This document shows, one piece after another, positions 1-6,986 of a stretch of DNA of 35,162 nt; positions within the stretch are counted from its first letter, which is position 1; each line of letters starts with the position of its first letter. The DNA lies in contig DATLFM010000010.1 of assembly GCA_035541015.1 (NCBI GenBank), positions 1-35,162 on the forward strand, read 5' to 3'. The translations under genes and the position numbers were made by a program. The notes under the pieces were generated by a model, which was not told where the DNA came from, ran no database searches, and saw nothing but the letters and a program-made list of their open reading frames with translations. The stretch is from Candidatus Thermoplasmatota archaeon. GTDB lineage: Archaea > Thermoplasmatota > SW-10-69-26 > JACQPN01 > JAIVGT01.

Positions 1-1
1 C

Positions 2-97
2 CCGATCGTGATGAACGACCGGCGGGAGCTGCAGCAGGCCATCACGGAGTTCCACGAGGGAACCTTCGTGAAGCACGGCGCGTCCGTGCGGCGCTAG
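2..97 (+). CDS. C-terminal end of an unidentified protein (truncated by window start)
   Basis: An open frame enters from the left edge and ends at TAG 95-97, giving the last 31 residues of a protein (PIVMNDRRELQQAITEFHEG... ending in a basic VRR). The stretch is charged and looks helical, and no motif is recognisable. An internal ATG at position 11 could start a 28-aa peptide, but a tail of a longer gene is more likely. The next gene starts 52 nt downstream on the same strand. Identity cannot be judged from this fragment. Confidence 0.45.
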   Translation, partial: PIVMNDRRELQQAITEFHEGTFVKHGASVRR

Positions 98-149
98 GCA
101 CCGCGCGTTGTCGCAAAAGGCGTAAGTGCCGGCGAGGCGAGCGTTCCGC

Positions 150-737
150 ATGGCCGCCCGTCGTTCCGACCGCACGCCCGTCGAGCCGTCCGACCCGTCG
201 GCGTCGTACAACGTCCGGAAGGAGTTCGGCGGCCGCGCGTACACGGGGATGCGCGTGGGCGGCGTGCACAACTGGATGTACGGGGAGGGCGCGTGGAAGG
301 AACGCAAAGTCACGCCGGACAAGTGGTCGATCCACTACGCGGCCACCAAGCGGCGGCGCGGCAAGGCGCCCACAGGGTCCGGCGCGCCCGTGGGAACGGA
401 GTACCATTGGTACGTCCTCGCGCACCAGCGCGTGAAGAAGCTCGACGCCAACACGTACGAGACGGAGATGGAGGGCGTGAAGTACAAGCTCGCGCACAAA
501 CGCGCCGCGGCGACCGCGTGGAGCACGTGGAGCGCAGCCTTCCAGTCCGCCTCGCAGCGCCGAAAGCTCATCGCCATCCTGGAGGAGGAGATCGCCTCGC
601 TCAAGGCGATGGCCGAGGCGGCGGGCGAGAAGGCCGAAGGCGCGGTTCCCCGCGCGCGGCGCGCCCGCAAGCGGCCCGCGGCGAGGACTCGGCGCCCGAC
701 CGTCCAAGGGGACGGACGCCAGCGGCGGCTCGCCTGA
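150..737 (+). CDS. conserved-looking hypothetical protein with basic C-terminus
   Basis: A 195-aa protein that I do not recognise. The middle part (about residues 20-130) is rich in Trp, Tyr and Lys and looks like a compact globular domain (GMRVGGVHNWMYGEGAW, TEYHWYVLAHQRVKKL). It is followed by a probable amphipathic helix near residues 135-165 and an Ala/Arg/Lys-rich tail that may be disordered or bind nucleic acid. ATG 150 is preferred. An in-frame GTG at 126 would add eight residues, but a weak A-rich TATA-like patch at about 114-122 fits a short leader before 150 better. It is co-directional with the truncated gene upstream. Codon bias (GC at third positions) supports this frame over the several overlapping ones. 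Confidence 0.72.
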   Translation: MAARRSDRTPVEPSDPSASYNVRKEFGGRAYTGMRVGGVHNWMYGEGAWKERKVTPDKWSIHYAATKRRRGKAPTGSGAPVGTEYHWYVLAHQRVKKLDANTYETEMEGVKYKLAHKRAAATAWSTWSAAFQSASQRRKLIAILEEEIASLKAMAEAAGEKAEGAVPRARRARKRPAARTRRPTVQGDGRQRRLA

Positions 738-836
738 CGCAAGGCGAGCGGGGTCTCCTCTTCAACGTTTGCGTACTCACCACAAATTGTCTCGCAAACC
801 TAAAATTGATCCATCCTACCTCGAAGATCGTCGACC
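738..836 (+). promoter_or_regulatory. promoter region with inverted repeat upstream of the zinc-ribbon membrane protein gene
   Basis: This is an AT-richer intergenic stretch. A perfect 7-bp inverted repeat GTTTGCG (767-773) / CGCAAAC (793-799) is followed directly by a TATA-like CCTAAAATTG (799-808), about 30-35 nt before the ATG at 837. This fits an archaeal promoter with a short leader. The dyad sits just upstream of the TATA element, a usual place for a regulator. The regulator itself is unknown. Confidence 0.5.
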
Positions 837-1163
837 ATGCCGCAGCCCGCGCTTGCGCCCCCGGTGAATCCGCGGTTCGTCTACGGCACGATGGGCGCGG
901 TGCTCGTCATGTTCCTCGTCGTGGCCGCCGTCGTCCTCCCGATGGGCCTCGTCCTCGGCTTTGCGATGTGGCTCCTGCTGCTCCTGTCCTTCTCGGCCGC
1001 CGGCGCGGCGAAGGGCAAGACCGAGGGGCCCCGCTGCGTCGAATGCTCGGCACGGCTGGACGCGGGCTTTGCTTTCTGCATCCAATGCGGCGCGCATCCG
1101 CTCGCCGGCGGGTCGGTTCCGGCGGCCGAAGAGGTCCCCGCCGCCTCGCGGTCCTTTCCCTAG
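837..1163 (+). CDS. small membrane protein with C-terminal zinc ribbon
   Basis: A 108-aa protein. Residues about 15-60 form one long or two closely spaced hydrophobic membrane segments. They are followed by a cytosolic zinc-ribbon half with CVEC and CIQC pairs 15 residues apart (about residues 63-82) and a short acidic/Pro-rich tail. Archaeal genomes hold many such membrane-anchored zinc ribbons of unknown role. The ATG at 837 follows a plausible TATA element. Its stop codon overlaps, tail to tail, the stop codon of the CARF-type gene on the other strand (1160-1163). The membrane plus zinc-ribbon architecture is visible; function is not. Confidence 0.8.
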   Translation: MPQPALAPPVNPRFVYGTMGAVLVMFLVVAAVVLPMGLVLGFAMWLLLLLSFSAAGAAKGKTEGPRCVECSARLDAGFAFCIQCGAHPLAGGSVPAAEEVPAASRSFP

Positions 1164-1741
1164 TCGGGCTTCTCCACGAGGGCCTTCCGATAGTAGGAGC
1201 CAAGGTCGGTCGGCCACGCTTGCGTAGCGTCGCTTCCAAGCGCGCCATGCCGCCGCAGCGAGAGCATCGCCGCCCTGGCGCGCGCAAGCGGCAATCCGGC
1301 CCGCCGCGCCAGATCCCCGTGCGCGCGCCGCCCGTCGAGGGCGGCAAGGACCGCAAGCTCGTCGCCGCCGAACCGACCGGCCACGGGCATCGCGCGAAGG
1401 ACCGGCAGGCACACGGGCTTGTGCTCGAGGAACCAGGCCTCGACGCCGCGCGAGAGGCACGCGAGCACGGCGCCAAGGCTCATGGCGCCGGTGCCGCCGT
1501 CCACGGCCACGCGCGTCGAGTCGGGCAATCCTGCCAAGAGCCCCTCCATCGCCCGGAGGCACCCGAGCACGTCGTCGGGCGGGACCTCGAGGACCGTGGC
1601 CTCCTCGCCCAGGGCCGACGCAAGCGCCCGGCCGCGACCCTCCGGCGCCACGAGCGCGAGGCGGTCGTACCCGAGCTTTCGTCGCGGGGCTGCAAGATCG
1701 TCCTTGGCGGCGGCCACGACGACGAGGGTGCGCACGGTCAT
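1160..1741 (-). CDS. CARF-like Rossmann / winged-helix regulator (second of a tandem pair)
   Basis: A 193-aa protein. Residues 1-120 read as a small Rossmann-like domain: an N-terminal hydrophobic strand (TLVVVAA), alternating strands and helices, and the sequence VAVDGGTGAMSLGAVLAC (GGTG at 82-85), which matches the ligand-binding glycine turn of CARF domains. Residues about 123-172 form a predicted winged helix (GGDELAVLAAL...DLARRAG...). This is the Csa3/Csx1-regulator layout but more divergent than its neighbour. Its ATG overlaps the stop of the upstream CARF-HTH gene by 4 nt (ATGA, 1738-1741), so the two are almost certainly co-translated and may form a heterodimer. CARF domains are known to bind cyclic oligoadenylates; whether this one does is inference. 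No cas gene lies in the window. Confidence 0.75.
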   Translation of the reverse strand: MTVRTLVVVAAAKDDLAAPRRKLGYDRLALVAPEGRGRALASALGEEATVLEVPPDDVLGCLRAMEGLLAGLPDSTRVAVDGGTGAMSLGAVLACLSRGVEAWFLEHKPVCLPVLRAMPVAGRFGGDELAVLAALDGRRAHGDLARRAGLPLARARAAMLSLRRHGALGSDATQAWPTDLGSYYRKALVEKPD

Positions 1742-2373
1742 TCCGCCAGGAGAAGCTCGGCGCTCGGCACGGCGCGAAGGCGTTCGGAGCGGCTGTCGTC
1801 GGGATCGGGCTCCCCTTCGACGAGGCCGCGCCTGCGAAGCTCGCGGACGTGGTGGCTTACCGTCCCCTTGGCAAGGGAGAGGCCCTGCGCGATGTCGCGC
1901 GCCTGGCAACCGGGACGATCGCGGACGAAGAGGAGGACGCGGCGTCGCTTGGGCGAAAGGATCTCCGCGGCGGAGAGTCGAAGAAGCGGCAGGGATTGGG
2001 CGACGTTCGTGCGCTCGTTCACGTGCGTCACGCGCACGCCTTCGAGCACGCCGGCCAGGAGTGCTGCGGCCTGCAGCACGCGCGTGCCGCCGGCGATGCT
2101 CACGACGACCTCGCGCCTGGCGGCGCTCCGTTTTCGAATCTCCCGCCGGAGGCGAAGGCAGGTGGCGACAAGATCGAACGCGTCGACGGCCACGAGCTCC
2201 GCCTCGAGTCCGAGCCTGCGCGCGTCCTCGCGAGCCGCCCGCGCGGCGCGCTTGCTCTTGCCGTCGGCGTCCGTGTCGTGAAAAAGTACGAGCGCCTCCT
2301 TGTCCTCGTGCGACCGCAGCGCGGGCAGCACCTTCTCCGGGTGGAATCCGACCGTCGCGAGCACGACTGTCAT
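1738..2373 (-). CDS. Csa3-like CARF / winged-helix transcription regulator
   Basis: A 211-aa protein with the clear layout of archaeal Csa3. The N-terminal CARF-type Rossmann domain starts TVVLATVGFHPEKVLPALRS, has an acidic strand end LFHDTDAD and a glycine turn SIAGGTRVLQAAAL (GGT at 95-97). The winged helix-turn-helix at about 140-187 carries DIAQGLSLAKGTVSHHVREL as recognition region and RRGLVE as wing. The ATG at 2373 is preferred over an upstream GTG at 2394 because the family's first strand starts here and a purine-rich GGGAAGG lies just upstream. It is translationally coupled to a second CARF-HTH gene. Csa3 proteins regulate cas and spacer-acquisition genes in Sulfolobales; no CRISPR locus is visible nearby, so the target may be elsewhere or may not be CRISPR. 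Confidence 0.85.
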   Translation of the reverse strand: MTVVLATVGFHPEKVLPALRSHEDKEALVLFHDTDADGKSKRAARAAREDARRLGLEAELVAVDAFDLVATCLRLRREIRKRSAARREVVVSIAGGTRVLQAAALLAGVLEGVRVTHVNERTNVAQSLPLLRLSAAEILSPKRRRVLLFVRDRPGCQARDIAQGLSLAKGTVSHHVRELRRRGLVEGEPDPDDSRSERLRAVPSAELLLAE

Positions 2374-2401
2374 GGGACCTTCCCGACCGGGCACCGCACA
2401 G

Positions 2402-2420
2402 CGGCGGCTTGACGCCGCCG
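2402..2420. repeat. GC-rich dyad in the CARF operon leader region
   Basis: Perfect inverted repeat CGGCGGC (2402-2408) / GCCGCCG (2414-2420) with a 5-nt centre. It lies 29-47 nt upstream of the minus-strand ATG at 2373. It could form a hairpin in the 5' leader of the CARF operon transcript or be a protein site. Confidence 0.55.
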
Positions 2421-2423
2421 TAT

Positions 2424-2450
2424 GATCGTTCGATGCCCAATCGAACGATC
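2424..2450. promoter_or_regulatory. perfect 11-bp inverted repeat, probable operator for the CARF-HTH operon
   Basis: GATCGTTCGAT (2424-2434) and ATCGAACGATC (2440-2450) are perfect reverse complements around a 5-nt centre (GCCCA). The element lies 51-77 nt upstream of the minus-strand Csa3-like gene and 47 nt before the plus-strand HAD gene. Size and symmetry are typical of a site for a dimeric winged-helix protein, so autoregulation by the adjacent CARF-HTH protein is the simplest reading (inference). A 17-of-19 match to its core recurs at 3855-3873. Confidence 0.65.
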
Positions 2451-2496
2451 CGACCGTAGGCTCTCATGGGCCAAGAGCCTTCCTCTGCTTGGAACC

Positions 2497-3288
2497 ATGA
2501 CCCTCCGCGCCGTCGCCTTCGACCTCGACTCCACGCTCGTCGATTTCCTCCGGTACAAGCGCCTGGCGGCGGAAGCGGCGGCGTTGGCCATGGTGGACGC
2601 CGGCCTCGATCTCCCACCCGCGCTTGCCACCGAAACGCTCTGGCGGGCCTACGAGGAGGCCGGCCTCGATGGCGACCGGGGCTTCCGCGCCTTCCTCGAA
2701 AACACGTGCGGCGCCGCCGATCCGACGCTTCTTGAAGCCGGCATCGTCGCCTACCTTCGGGCCAAGGACGCCCACCTCGAACCCTACCCCCGGACCGCGC
2801 GCACGCTCGTGGAGCTCGTGCGCGAGGGCCTGCTCCTTGCGATCGTGACGGACGCTCCCCGCGAGAAGGCCCTCGCGCGGCTGTCGCGGCTGCGCCTGCT
2901 CCCGTTCTTCGACCTCGTCGTCACGCGCGACGACACGCTCCAGGGCAAGGCCGACGACCAACCCTACCGACAGCTCCTCGCCCGCCTCCATCACCCCCCG
3001 TCCGCGGTGCTCATGGTGGGGGACCACCCGGCCCGCGACGTGCGCCCCGCCCGCGCGCTTGGGCTCTGGACCGCGCAGGCCGCCTACGGAACGCAGCCGC
3101 GCTTCGCCTCCACGCGACCCGAGGACGAGCCTCACTTCGAGCTCTCGCGCATCGACGAGCTTCCCCGCGTCGTGCGGGAGCTCGGCACGCCGCGGACCCC
3201 GCGCGAAGCCACCCCGGCGCCGTCAGCCTCAAGTCCCCCCGCGCGGCTTGCCGTCGCGTGGACACCTACCACATCTGGGTCGACCTGA
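2497..3288 (+). CDS. HAD-superfamily hydrolase (phosphatase-like)
   Basis: A 263-aa protein with all four HAD motifs: DLDSTLVDF (Asp9 nucleophile, Asp11), TDAPREKAL (motif II Thr), the motif III lysine in LQGKADDQPY, and VGDHPARDV (motif IV acids). A helical cap domain lies between motif I and II (about residues 17-105), as in the phosphoglycolate-phosphatase/haloacid-dehalogenase group. The substrate cannot be told. The ATG at 2497 is chosen because it is followed at once by the conserved first strand; an upstream in-frame ATG at 2422 would start inside the inverted repeat. The C-terminal 30 residues after the Rossmann core are low-complexity Pro/Ala/Ser. The gene overlaps the next one by 31 nt, suggesting co-transcription. 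Confidence 0.88.
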   Translation: MTLRAVAFDLDSTLVDFLRYKRLAAEAAALAMVDAGLDLPPALATETLWRAYEEAGLDGDRGFRAFLENTCGAADPTLLEAGIVAYLRAKDAHLEPYPRTARTLVELVREGLLLAIVTDAPREKALARLSRLRLLPFFDLVVTRDDTLQGKADDQPYRQLLARLHHPPSAVLMVGDHPARDVRPARALGLWTAQAAYGTQPRFASTRPEDEPHFELSRIDELPRVVRELGTPRTPREATPAPSASSPPARLAVAWTPTTSGST

Positions 3289-3593
3289 AGAACTCCCACC
3301 GCGACCTCGAGTTCGCGCAAGCCGTCGACGCCTACCTCGGCCACCTGCAGAAGCAGGGCTTGCTCGAGGGCTGGCGCCTGCAGCGGCGGAAGCTTGGCCT
3401 TGGGCCCCGCGAGCTTGGCGAGTTCCACATCGCAATCGAGACGCGAGACCTCGCGCAGCTCGACGCCGCCTTCTCCGCGGCCGCCGCGCGCGCGGGCGAG
3501 ACGGAGAAGCTCCACGCGGCCGTCTACGCGAACGTGACGAACTTCCGCTCCGCGCTCTACCGCGACTTTCCCGACCCCGTCCGCGTGCGATGA
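3258..3593 (+). CDS. small conserved protein (possibly DUF6614-like)
   Basis: A 111-aa soluble protein starting at GTG 3258, inside the 3' end of the HAD gene. The sequence (YHIWVDLKNSHRDLEF, LEGWRLQRRKLGLGPRELGE, FHIAIETRDLAQLDAAF) alternates strands and helices in the way of a small ferredoxin-like or dimeric alpha/beta barrel fold, and resembles the uncharacterised DUF6614 type from memory. The family assignment is weak; that it is a real gene is well supported by coding bias and the conserved-looking aromatic/charged pattern. The GTG start sets a 31-nt overlap with the HAD frame. No catalytic motif can be named. Confidence 0.72.
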   Translation: MDTYHIWVDLKNSHRDLEFAQAVDAYLGHLQKQGLLEGWRLQRRKLGLGPRELGEFHIAIETRDLAQLDAAFSAAAARAGETEKLHAAVYANVTNFRSALYRDFPDPVRVR

Positions 3594-3611
3594 ACATTCA
3601 TCGCAGCGGGG

Positions 3612-3800
3612 CTAGCGCGCGCCTTGGCGCTCCTCGCGAAGCTCCCGCTCCGCCTGCGCCCAGTCGTCCTTCTCGCGCCCCGGCTGCCGGCCGCGGCGGA
3701 CGTAGATCTCAAACGCGCGCTTGCGGACCTCGTCCTGCGTGGGCTCGCCGCGCACGGCGGACCGCTCCTTTGTCTCCCGCGTCGAACGCATCATGCCCAT
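3612..3800 (-). CDS. DUF2934 domain small protein
   Basis: A 62-aa basic protein. Residues about 22-58 (DEVRKRAFEIYVRRGRQPGR, then EKDDWAQAERELREE) match the DUF2934 domain, a short helical module known mostly in bacteria, where its role is unknown. Start ATG 3800 is chosen from three nearby in-frame ATGs (3800, 3794, 3791). The frame stays open upstream, so a longer N-terminus from a non-ATG start is possible. It lies downstream of the PAS/coiled-coil gene on the same strand with 82 nt between. That gap holds a near-copy of the CARF operon's inverted-repeat core, 55 nt before this ATG, suggesting shared regulation. Confidence 0.7.
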   Translation of the reverse strand: MGMMRSTRETKERSAVRGEPTQDEVRKRAFEIYVRRGRQPGREKDDWAQAERELREERQGAR

Positions 3801-3854
3801 GGCCTCGCCAACGACGAGCGGGTTTCGAAGCTTTCCGCTTGTCGATGCACGCGG

Positions 3855-3873
3855 TCGTTCGACGCCCGATCGA
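3855..3873. promoter_or_regulatory. second copy of the CARF-operon operator core
   Basis: TCGTTCGACGCCCGATCGA here matches 2426-2444 (TCGTTCGATGCCCAATCGA) at 17 of 19 positions, in the same orientation relative to a minus-strand gene and at nearly the same distance from its ATG (55 versus 53 nt). The outer palindrome arms are not kept. Shared control of the DUF2934 gene and the CARF pair is inferred. Confidence 0.45.
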
Positions 3874-3882
3874 GTAGCGCCC

Positions 3883-6800
3883 CTAGTTGAGGCCGGTCCC
3901 ATACTCGTCGCGCGCCGGCGGCGTCTCGTCCTTCCCGTCCGAACCGGCTCCCAGGTGCTCGTCGACGGCCGCGCGAACGCTTGCGAGGAGGTCGTCGGCG
4001 GCCGCGCGTCGGGTCGACTCCTCCTCCAGCCGGCCTTCGGCGCGCGCCAGGTCTTCGCGCGCGCGATCGGCGGCCGTGCGAAGCTCGTCGAGCGCGCGCG
4101 TGGCCTCCGCCACGCGGGCCTCGAGCCCCTCGCGGGCGGCGCGCTCGGTGCGCAATTCCTCGCGAAGGCCTCCGGCTTCGCGCCGGAGGTTCGAAAGCTC
4201 GGCCGAGAGCGCCTCGCGGGCGCGGGCCATCTCGTCGCGCGCGCCCTCCGCGCGCGCACGCTCGCTCCGTTGGGTCTCCGCCTGCTTGCGGGCGCTTGCA
4301 ACGTCCTTTTCGAGCTCGCGCGCGCGGGCGAGGGCCGCGGACAAGGATTGCGATCGTTCGGCCAGGGCGGCCTCGACGCGCGAGCGCGCGTCGGCGGCGT
4401 GGGCGGCGTGGTCGCGCGCCTGCGCGAGCTCCGCTTCGAGGCGCTCGCAGCGCAACGCGGATTCGGCCAGGCGCTCGCGTGCCTGCTCGAGGAGCTCCTG
4501 CCGACTCGCGATCTCGGCGGATTGGGAGCGGCCCGCGGCGGAAAGGGCCTCGATGCGCTCGTGCCGGTCCGCGAGCTCTTCGCGCAACCGGCGCTCCGTT
4601 TCGACGTGCAAGGCGAGCTTGCCGCGCGCGTGCTCCCGCTCGTCGGCGGCGGCGATGCAGGCGGCTTCCCACCGTTGCGTCTCGGCGTGGGCCTGCGCCG
4701 CGCGTTCGGTGGCGGCGGCGAGCTTGCCGGAGAGCGCTTGGACCTCCGCGTGGGCGACGTCGAGCTCCCGCGCGAGGGTTTCGCGCGCCGACGACTCGCG
4801 AGCGTGCGCCTGGGCAGCCTGCGCGAGCGCGACGCGCGCGCGGTCGAGCGCGAGGGCGGTTTGCGAGAGTTCCGCCGTGACCGCGTCCCGGTCGGCGCGG
4901 AGCGCGTCGCGCTCGGAGGCGAGTGCCTCGCCACGGCGGCGGGCCTCGCCAAGATCCCGTTCGCGCTCGGCGAGGGAGGCCGCAAGCCGCTCGGCGTGCG
5001 CCGCCGTCTCGTCGCGAAGGGTCTCGGCCCGCTTCCGCGCGTGGCCTTCGGCGTCGAGGCGCGCGGAGAGTTCCGCCGCGCGCGTGGAAAGATCGGAAAG
5101 GGTCCGGTTTTGCTCGTCGCGCTCGTGGGCCAGCATGCCCAGGCGTTCGAGCGCCTGCGCCGCGGCGTTCTCGGCCGCGCGGCGAAGCTCGAGCTCTTCG
5201 GAGACGCGCAGCAGGAGGTCGTCCCGTTCGCGAGCCAAGCCGTCGCGTTCGCGGGCCGTTTCGACCGCGCGAGCCGAAAGCGTCTCCCGGTCGGCGGCAA
5301 GCGACGTCGCGCGCGCGGCTACGTCCATCCAACGCGCGTGCGTTTCGTCTCGCTGACGCTCGATCTCCTCGCGGCCGCGCGCCACCTCGGCGAGGAGGGC
5401 TTTCGCGTCGGCGGCGCGGCGATGCGCGTCGAGTCGAGCAAGGCGCTCCCCTTCCAGGGCAAAGGCGAGACGCTCGCATCGGAGGTGGAAGGCGTCGCGC
5501 TCGCCGGAAAGCGCCGCTTGGGCGGCTTCGGCTTCCCGTGCTTGATGCTCGGCCTGCGCAAGTTGCCGCGCAAGGGTGTCGCGCTCGCTTGCGAGGGCCT
5601 GACGCTCGGCGTGCGCCTCGGCGAGCCGGCGAGAGAATCCCTCGGTTTCCGCGGTCGTGGCGAGCAACTTTGCTTGAAGGTCGGAGTCGCGCTTGCGCAG
5701 GTCGGCCAGGCTTTCGTCCTGCCGGGCGAGCCGCTCGCAGGCCTCCTCGAAGCGGCGGGAGAGGTCGTCGATCGTGGCGCGTTGGGCCGCCTCGCGGGCG
5801 GAGGCGTCGGCCAGGCGCGCGGCAAGCGCCTCGCGTTCGGCGACGATCGAATCGGTCGTGGCCGTGACGCGGGCCGTTTCGAGCTCGCGGACAAGCCGCG
5901 CGGCCGTCTCCTTGGCCCGCTCGGCTTCCTGCCGGGCCGCAACGAGCGAGGCTTCGTGCGCGCAAGCAAGCGCAAGGGCCTCGTCCCGTTCTCGGCTGGC
6001 GATGACGAGCGCCTGCTCGGCGTGCTCCCATCGGCGGGCGAGCTCGTCGTCGGGCGCGCGGTCCGTCGCGGGCTCGTCCTCCAACGGCGCGACGGTGGAA
6101 GCGGCGGGCCGGTCCGCAAGCTCGCGCGCGAGCGCGTCGCGCTCGGCAAGCGCGCGCTCGCGCGTGGCCTCGGCCTCCTCGATTCGCGCGTTGGCGCGGT
6201 GTCGTTCCGTGACGTCGCGGTAGAGCCAGATGCGCCCGTGCGGCGCGCCGTCGAGGAGCACGGGCACGCAGTCGCGCTCGAGCACGCGGCCGTCCGCGAG
6301 CGCGAACGTCTTGCCCGTGACGGGGCGGGGCGATGCGCGCAGGGCTTGCGTCTCGGCGTGGAAGGCCGGGGCATCGGCGAGCGGGGCGGCGCGGAAGGCT
6401 TCGTCGGCGGGGCGGCCCAGGCGCGATCCGGGCGGACCTTGGAGCCGCAGCGTCTTTGCGAGCGTCTCGTTGAGGTAGATCGTGCGTCCGGCGTCGTCCT
6501 CGAACAGGACGCCGCAGCCGAGTCCCTCAAGGAGGGCCGACAGGCGCGCGGCGGAGAGCTTGCGGGGATCCGGGCTTGTCGTCAACGGCCGCTCGCGGAT
6601 GGCAACGACGCGTCGGCGCGTCGCCGGGTCCTCCACGGCGACCATGGAGATGGAGACTGGAAGCGTGGTCCCGTCGCCGCGGCGGCGGATCGACTCGTAC
6701 ACGGCGGCGCCGTTGGCAAGGGCTGTGGCGAGCGCGTCGCGGGTCTCGGCGCGCCGTTCGGGCGGAACGGAGAGATCCAGCATGGGCAGGCCCACCGCGC

Positions 6801-6936
6801 GCTCCTTGGGAATGCCAAGGAGGGTTTCGGCTCCCGGGCTCCAGCACAGCACGCGGCCGTCGTCGGAGACGGCAAGGAAAGCGTCCCGAGTCTGGTTCGC
6901 CAGGGATTGCAGGAAGGCGGGCGTTTCGGGCGCCAT
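3883..6936 (-). CDS. two-PAS sensor with a very long coiled coil and no output domain
   Basis: A 1017-aa protein. Residues about 8-115 form a PAS domain (FLAVSDDGRVLCWSPGAETL, LLGIPKERAVG) and about 125-250 a second, weaker PAS domain (GVLFEDDAGRTIYLNETLAK ... WLYRDVTERHRANARIEEAE). Residues about 250-985 are an almost unbroken Ala/Glu/Arg-rich heptad coiled coil (ARELADR, LERLGMLAHERDEQN, and so on). No histidine-kinase, GGDEF, HTH or membrane segment is present; the end is an acidic, Gly-rich tail. It probably acts as an elongated soluble scaffold or sensor whose output is a partner protein. The ATG at 6936 follows a TATA box at 6978-6986 and a GAGG. The repetitive codons leave equally long open frames on the opposite strand, which I do not believe. 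Confidence 0.85.
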   Translation of the reverse strand: MAPETPAFLQSLANQTRDAFLAVSDDGRVLCWSPGAETLLGIPKERAVGLPMLDLSVPPERRAETRDALATALANGAAVYESIRRRGDGTTLPVSISMVAVEDPATRRRVVAIRERPLTTSPDPRKLSAARLSALLEGLGCGVLFEDDAGRTIYLNETLAKTLRLQGPPGSRLGRPADEAFRAAPLADAPAFHAETQALRASPRPVTGKTFALADGRVLERDCVPVLLDGAPHGRIWLYRDVTERHRANARIEEAEATRERALAERDALARELADRPAASTVAPLEDEPATDRAPDDELARRWEHAEQALVIASRERDEALALACAHEASLVAARQEAERAKETAARLVRELETARVTATTDSIVAEREALAARLADASAREAAQRATIDDLSRRFEEACERLARQDESLADLRKRDSDLQAKLLATTAETEGFSRRLAEAHAERQALASERDTLARQLAQAEHQAREAEAAQAALSGERDAFHLRCERLAFALEGERLARLDAHRRAADAKALLAEVARGREEIERQRDETHARWMDVAARATSLAADRETLSARAVETARERDGLARERDDLLLRVSEELELRRAAENAAAQALERLGMLAHERDEQNRTLSDLSTRAAELSARLDAEGHARKRAETLRDETAAHAERLAASLAERERDLGEARRRGEALASERDALRADRDAVTAELSQTALALDRARVALAQAAQAHARESSARETLARELDVAHAEVQALSGKLAAATERAAQAHAETQRWEAACIAAADEREHARGKLALHVETERRLREELADRHERIEALSAAGRSQSAEIASRQELLEQARERLAESALRCERLEAELAQARDHAAHAADARSRVEAALAERSQSLSAALARARELEKDVASARKQAETQRSERARAEGARDEMARAREALSAELSNLRREAGGLREELRTERAAREGLEARVAEATRALDELRTAADRAREDLARAEGRLEEESTRRAAADDLLASVRAAVDEHLGAGSDGKDETPPARDEYGTGLN

Positions 6937-6977
6937 GGGGTATCCTCGCCGGTACGATTCTAGGTGGTCGAGTCCGG

Positions 6978-6986
6978 CTTATATAG
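6978..6986 (-). promoter_or_regulatory. TATA box of the PAS/coiled-coil gene, inside the ligase stop codon
   Basis: On the minus strand CTATATAAG, 42-50 nt before ATG 6936, predicting a start of transcription near 6957 and a leader of about 20 nt. The TAA stop codon of the upstream DNA ligase gene (6979-6981) is part of this TATA box. Confidence 0.7.

Noticed and set aside
1160-2450. CRISPR array or cas operon near the Csa3-like gene
   Set aside because: No evenly spaced repeats and no Cas protein were found on either strand; the dyads nearby occur once or twice and are not an array.
1160-2617. A 485-codon minus-strand frame covering both CARF genes and more
   Set aside because: Only its last 193 codons show coding character; the rest is an Arg/Ala-rich shadow of the Csa3-like gene in another frame.
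3721-6963. A 1080-codon open frame on the plus strand opposite the PAS/coiled-coil gene
   Set aside because: It mirrors the Ala/Glu/Arg-rich coiled coil of the minus strand. GC-rich third positions keep antisense frames open; the product has no domain logic, while the minus-strand frame has PAS domains, a TATA box and a ribosome-binding site.
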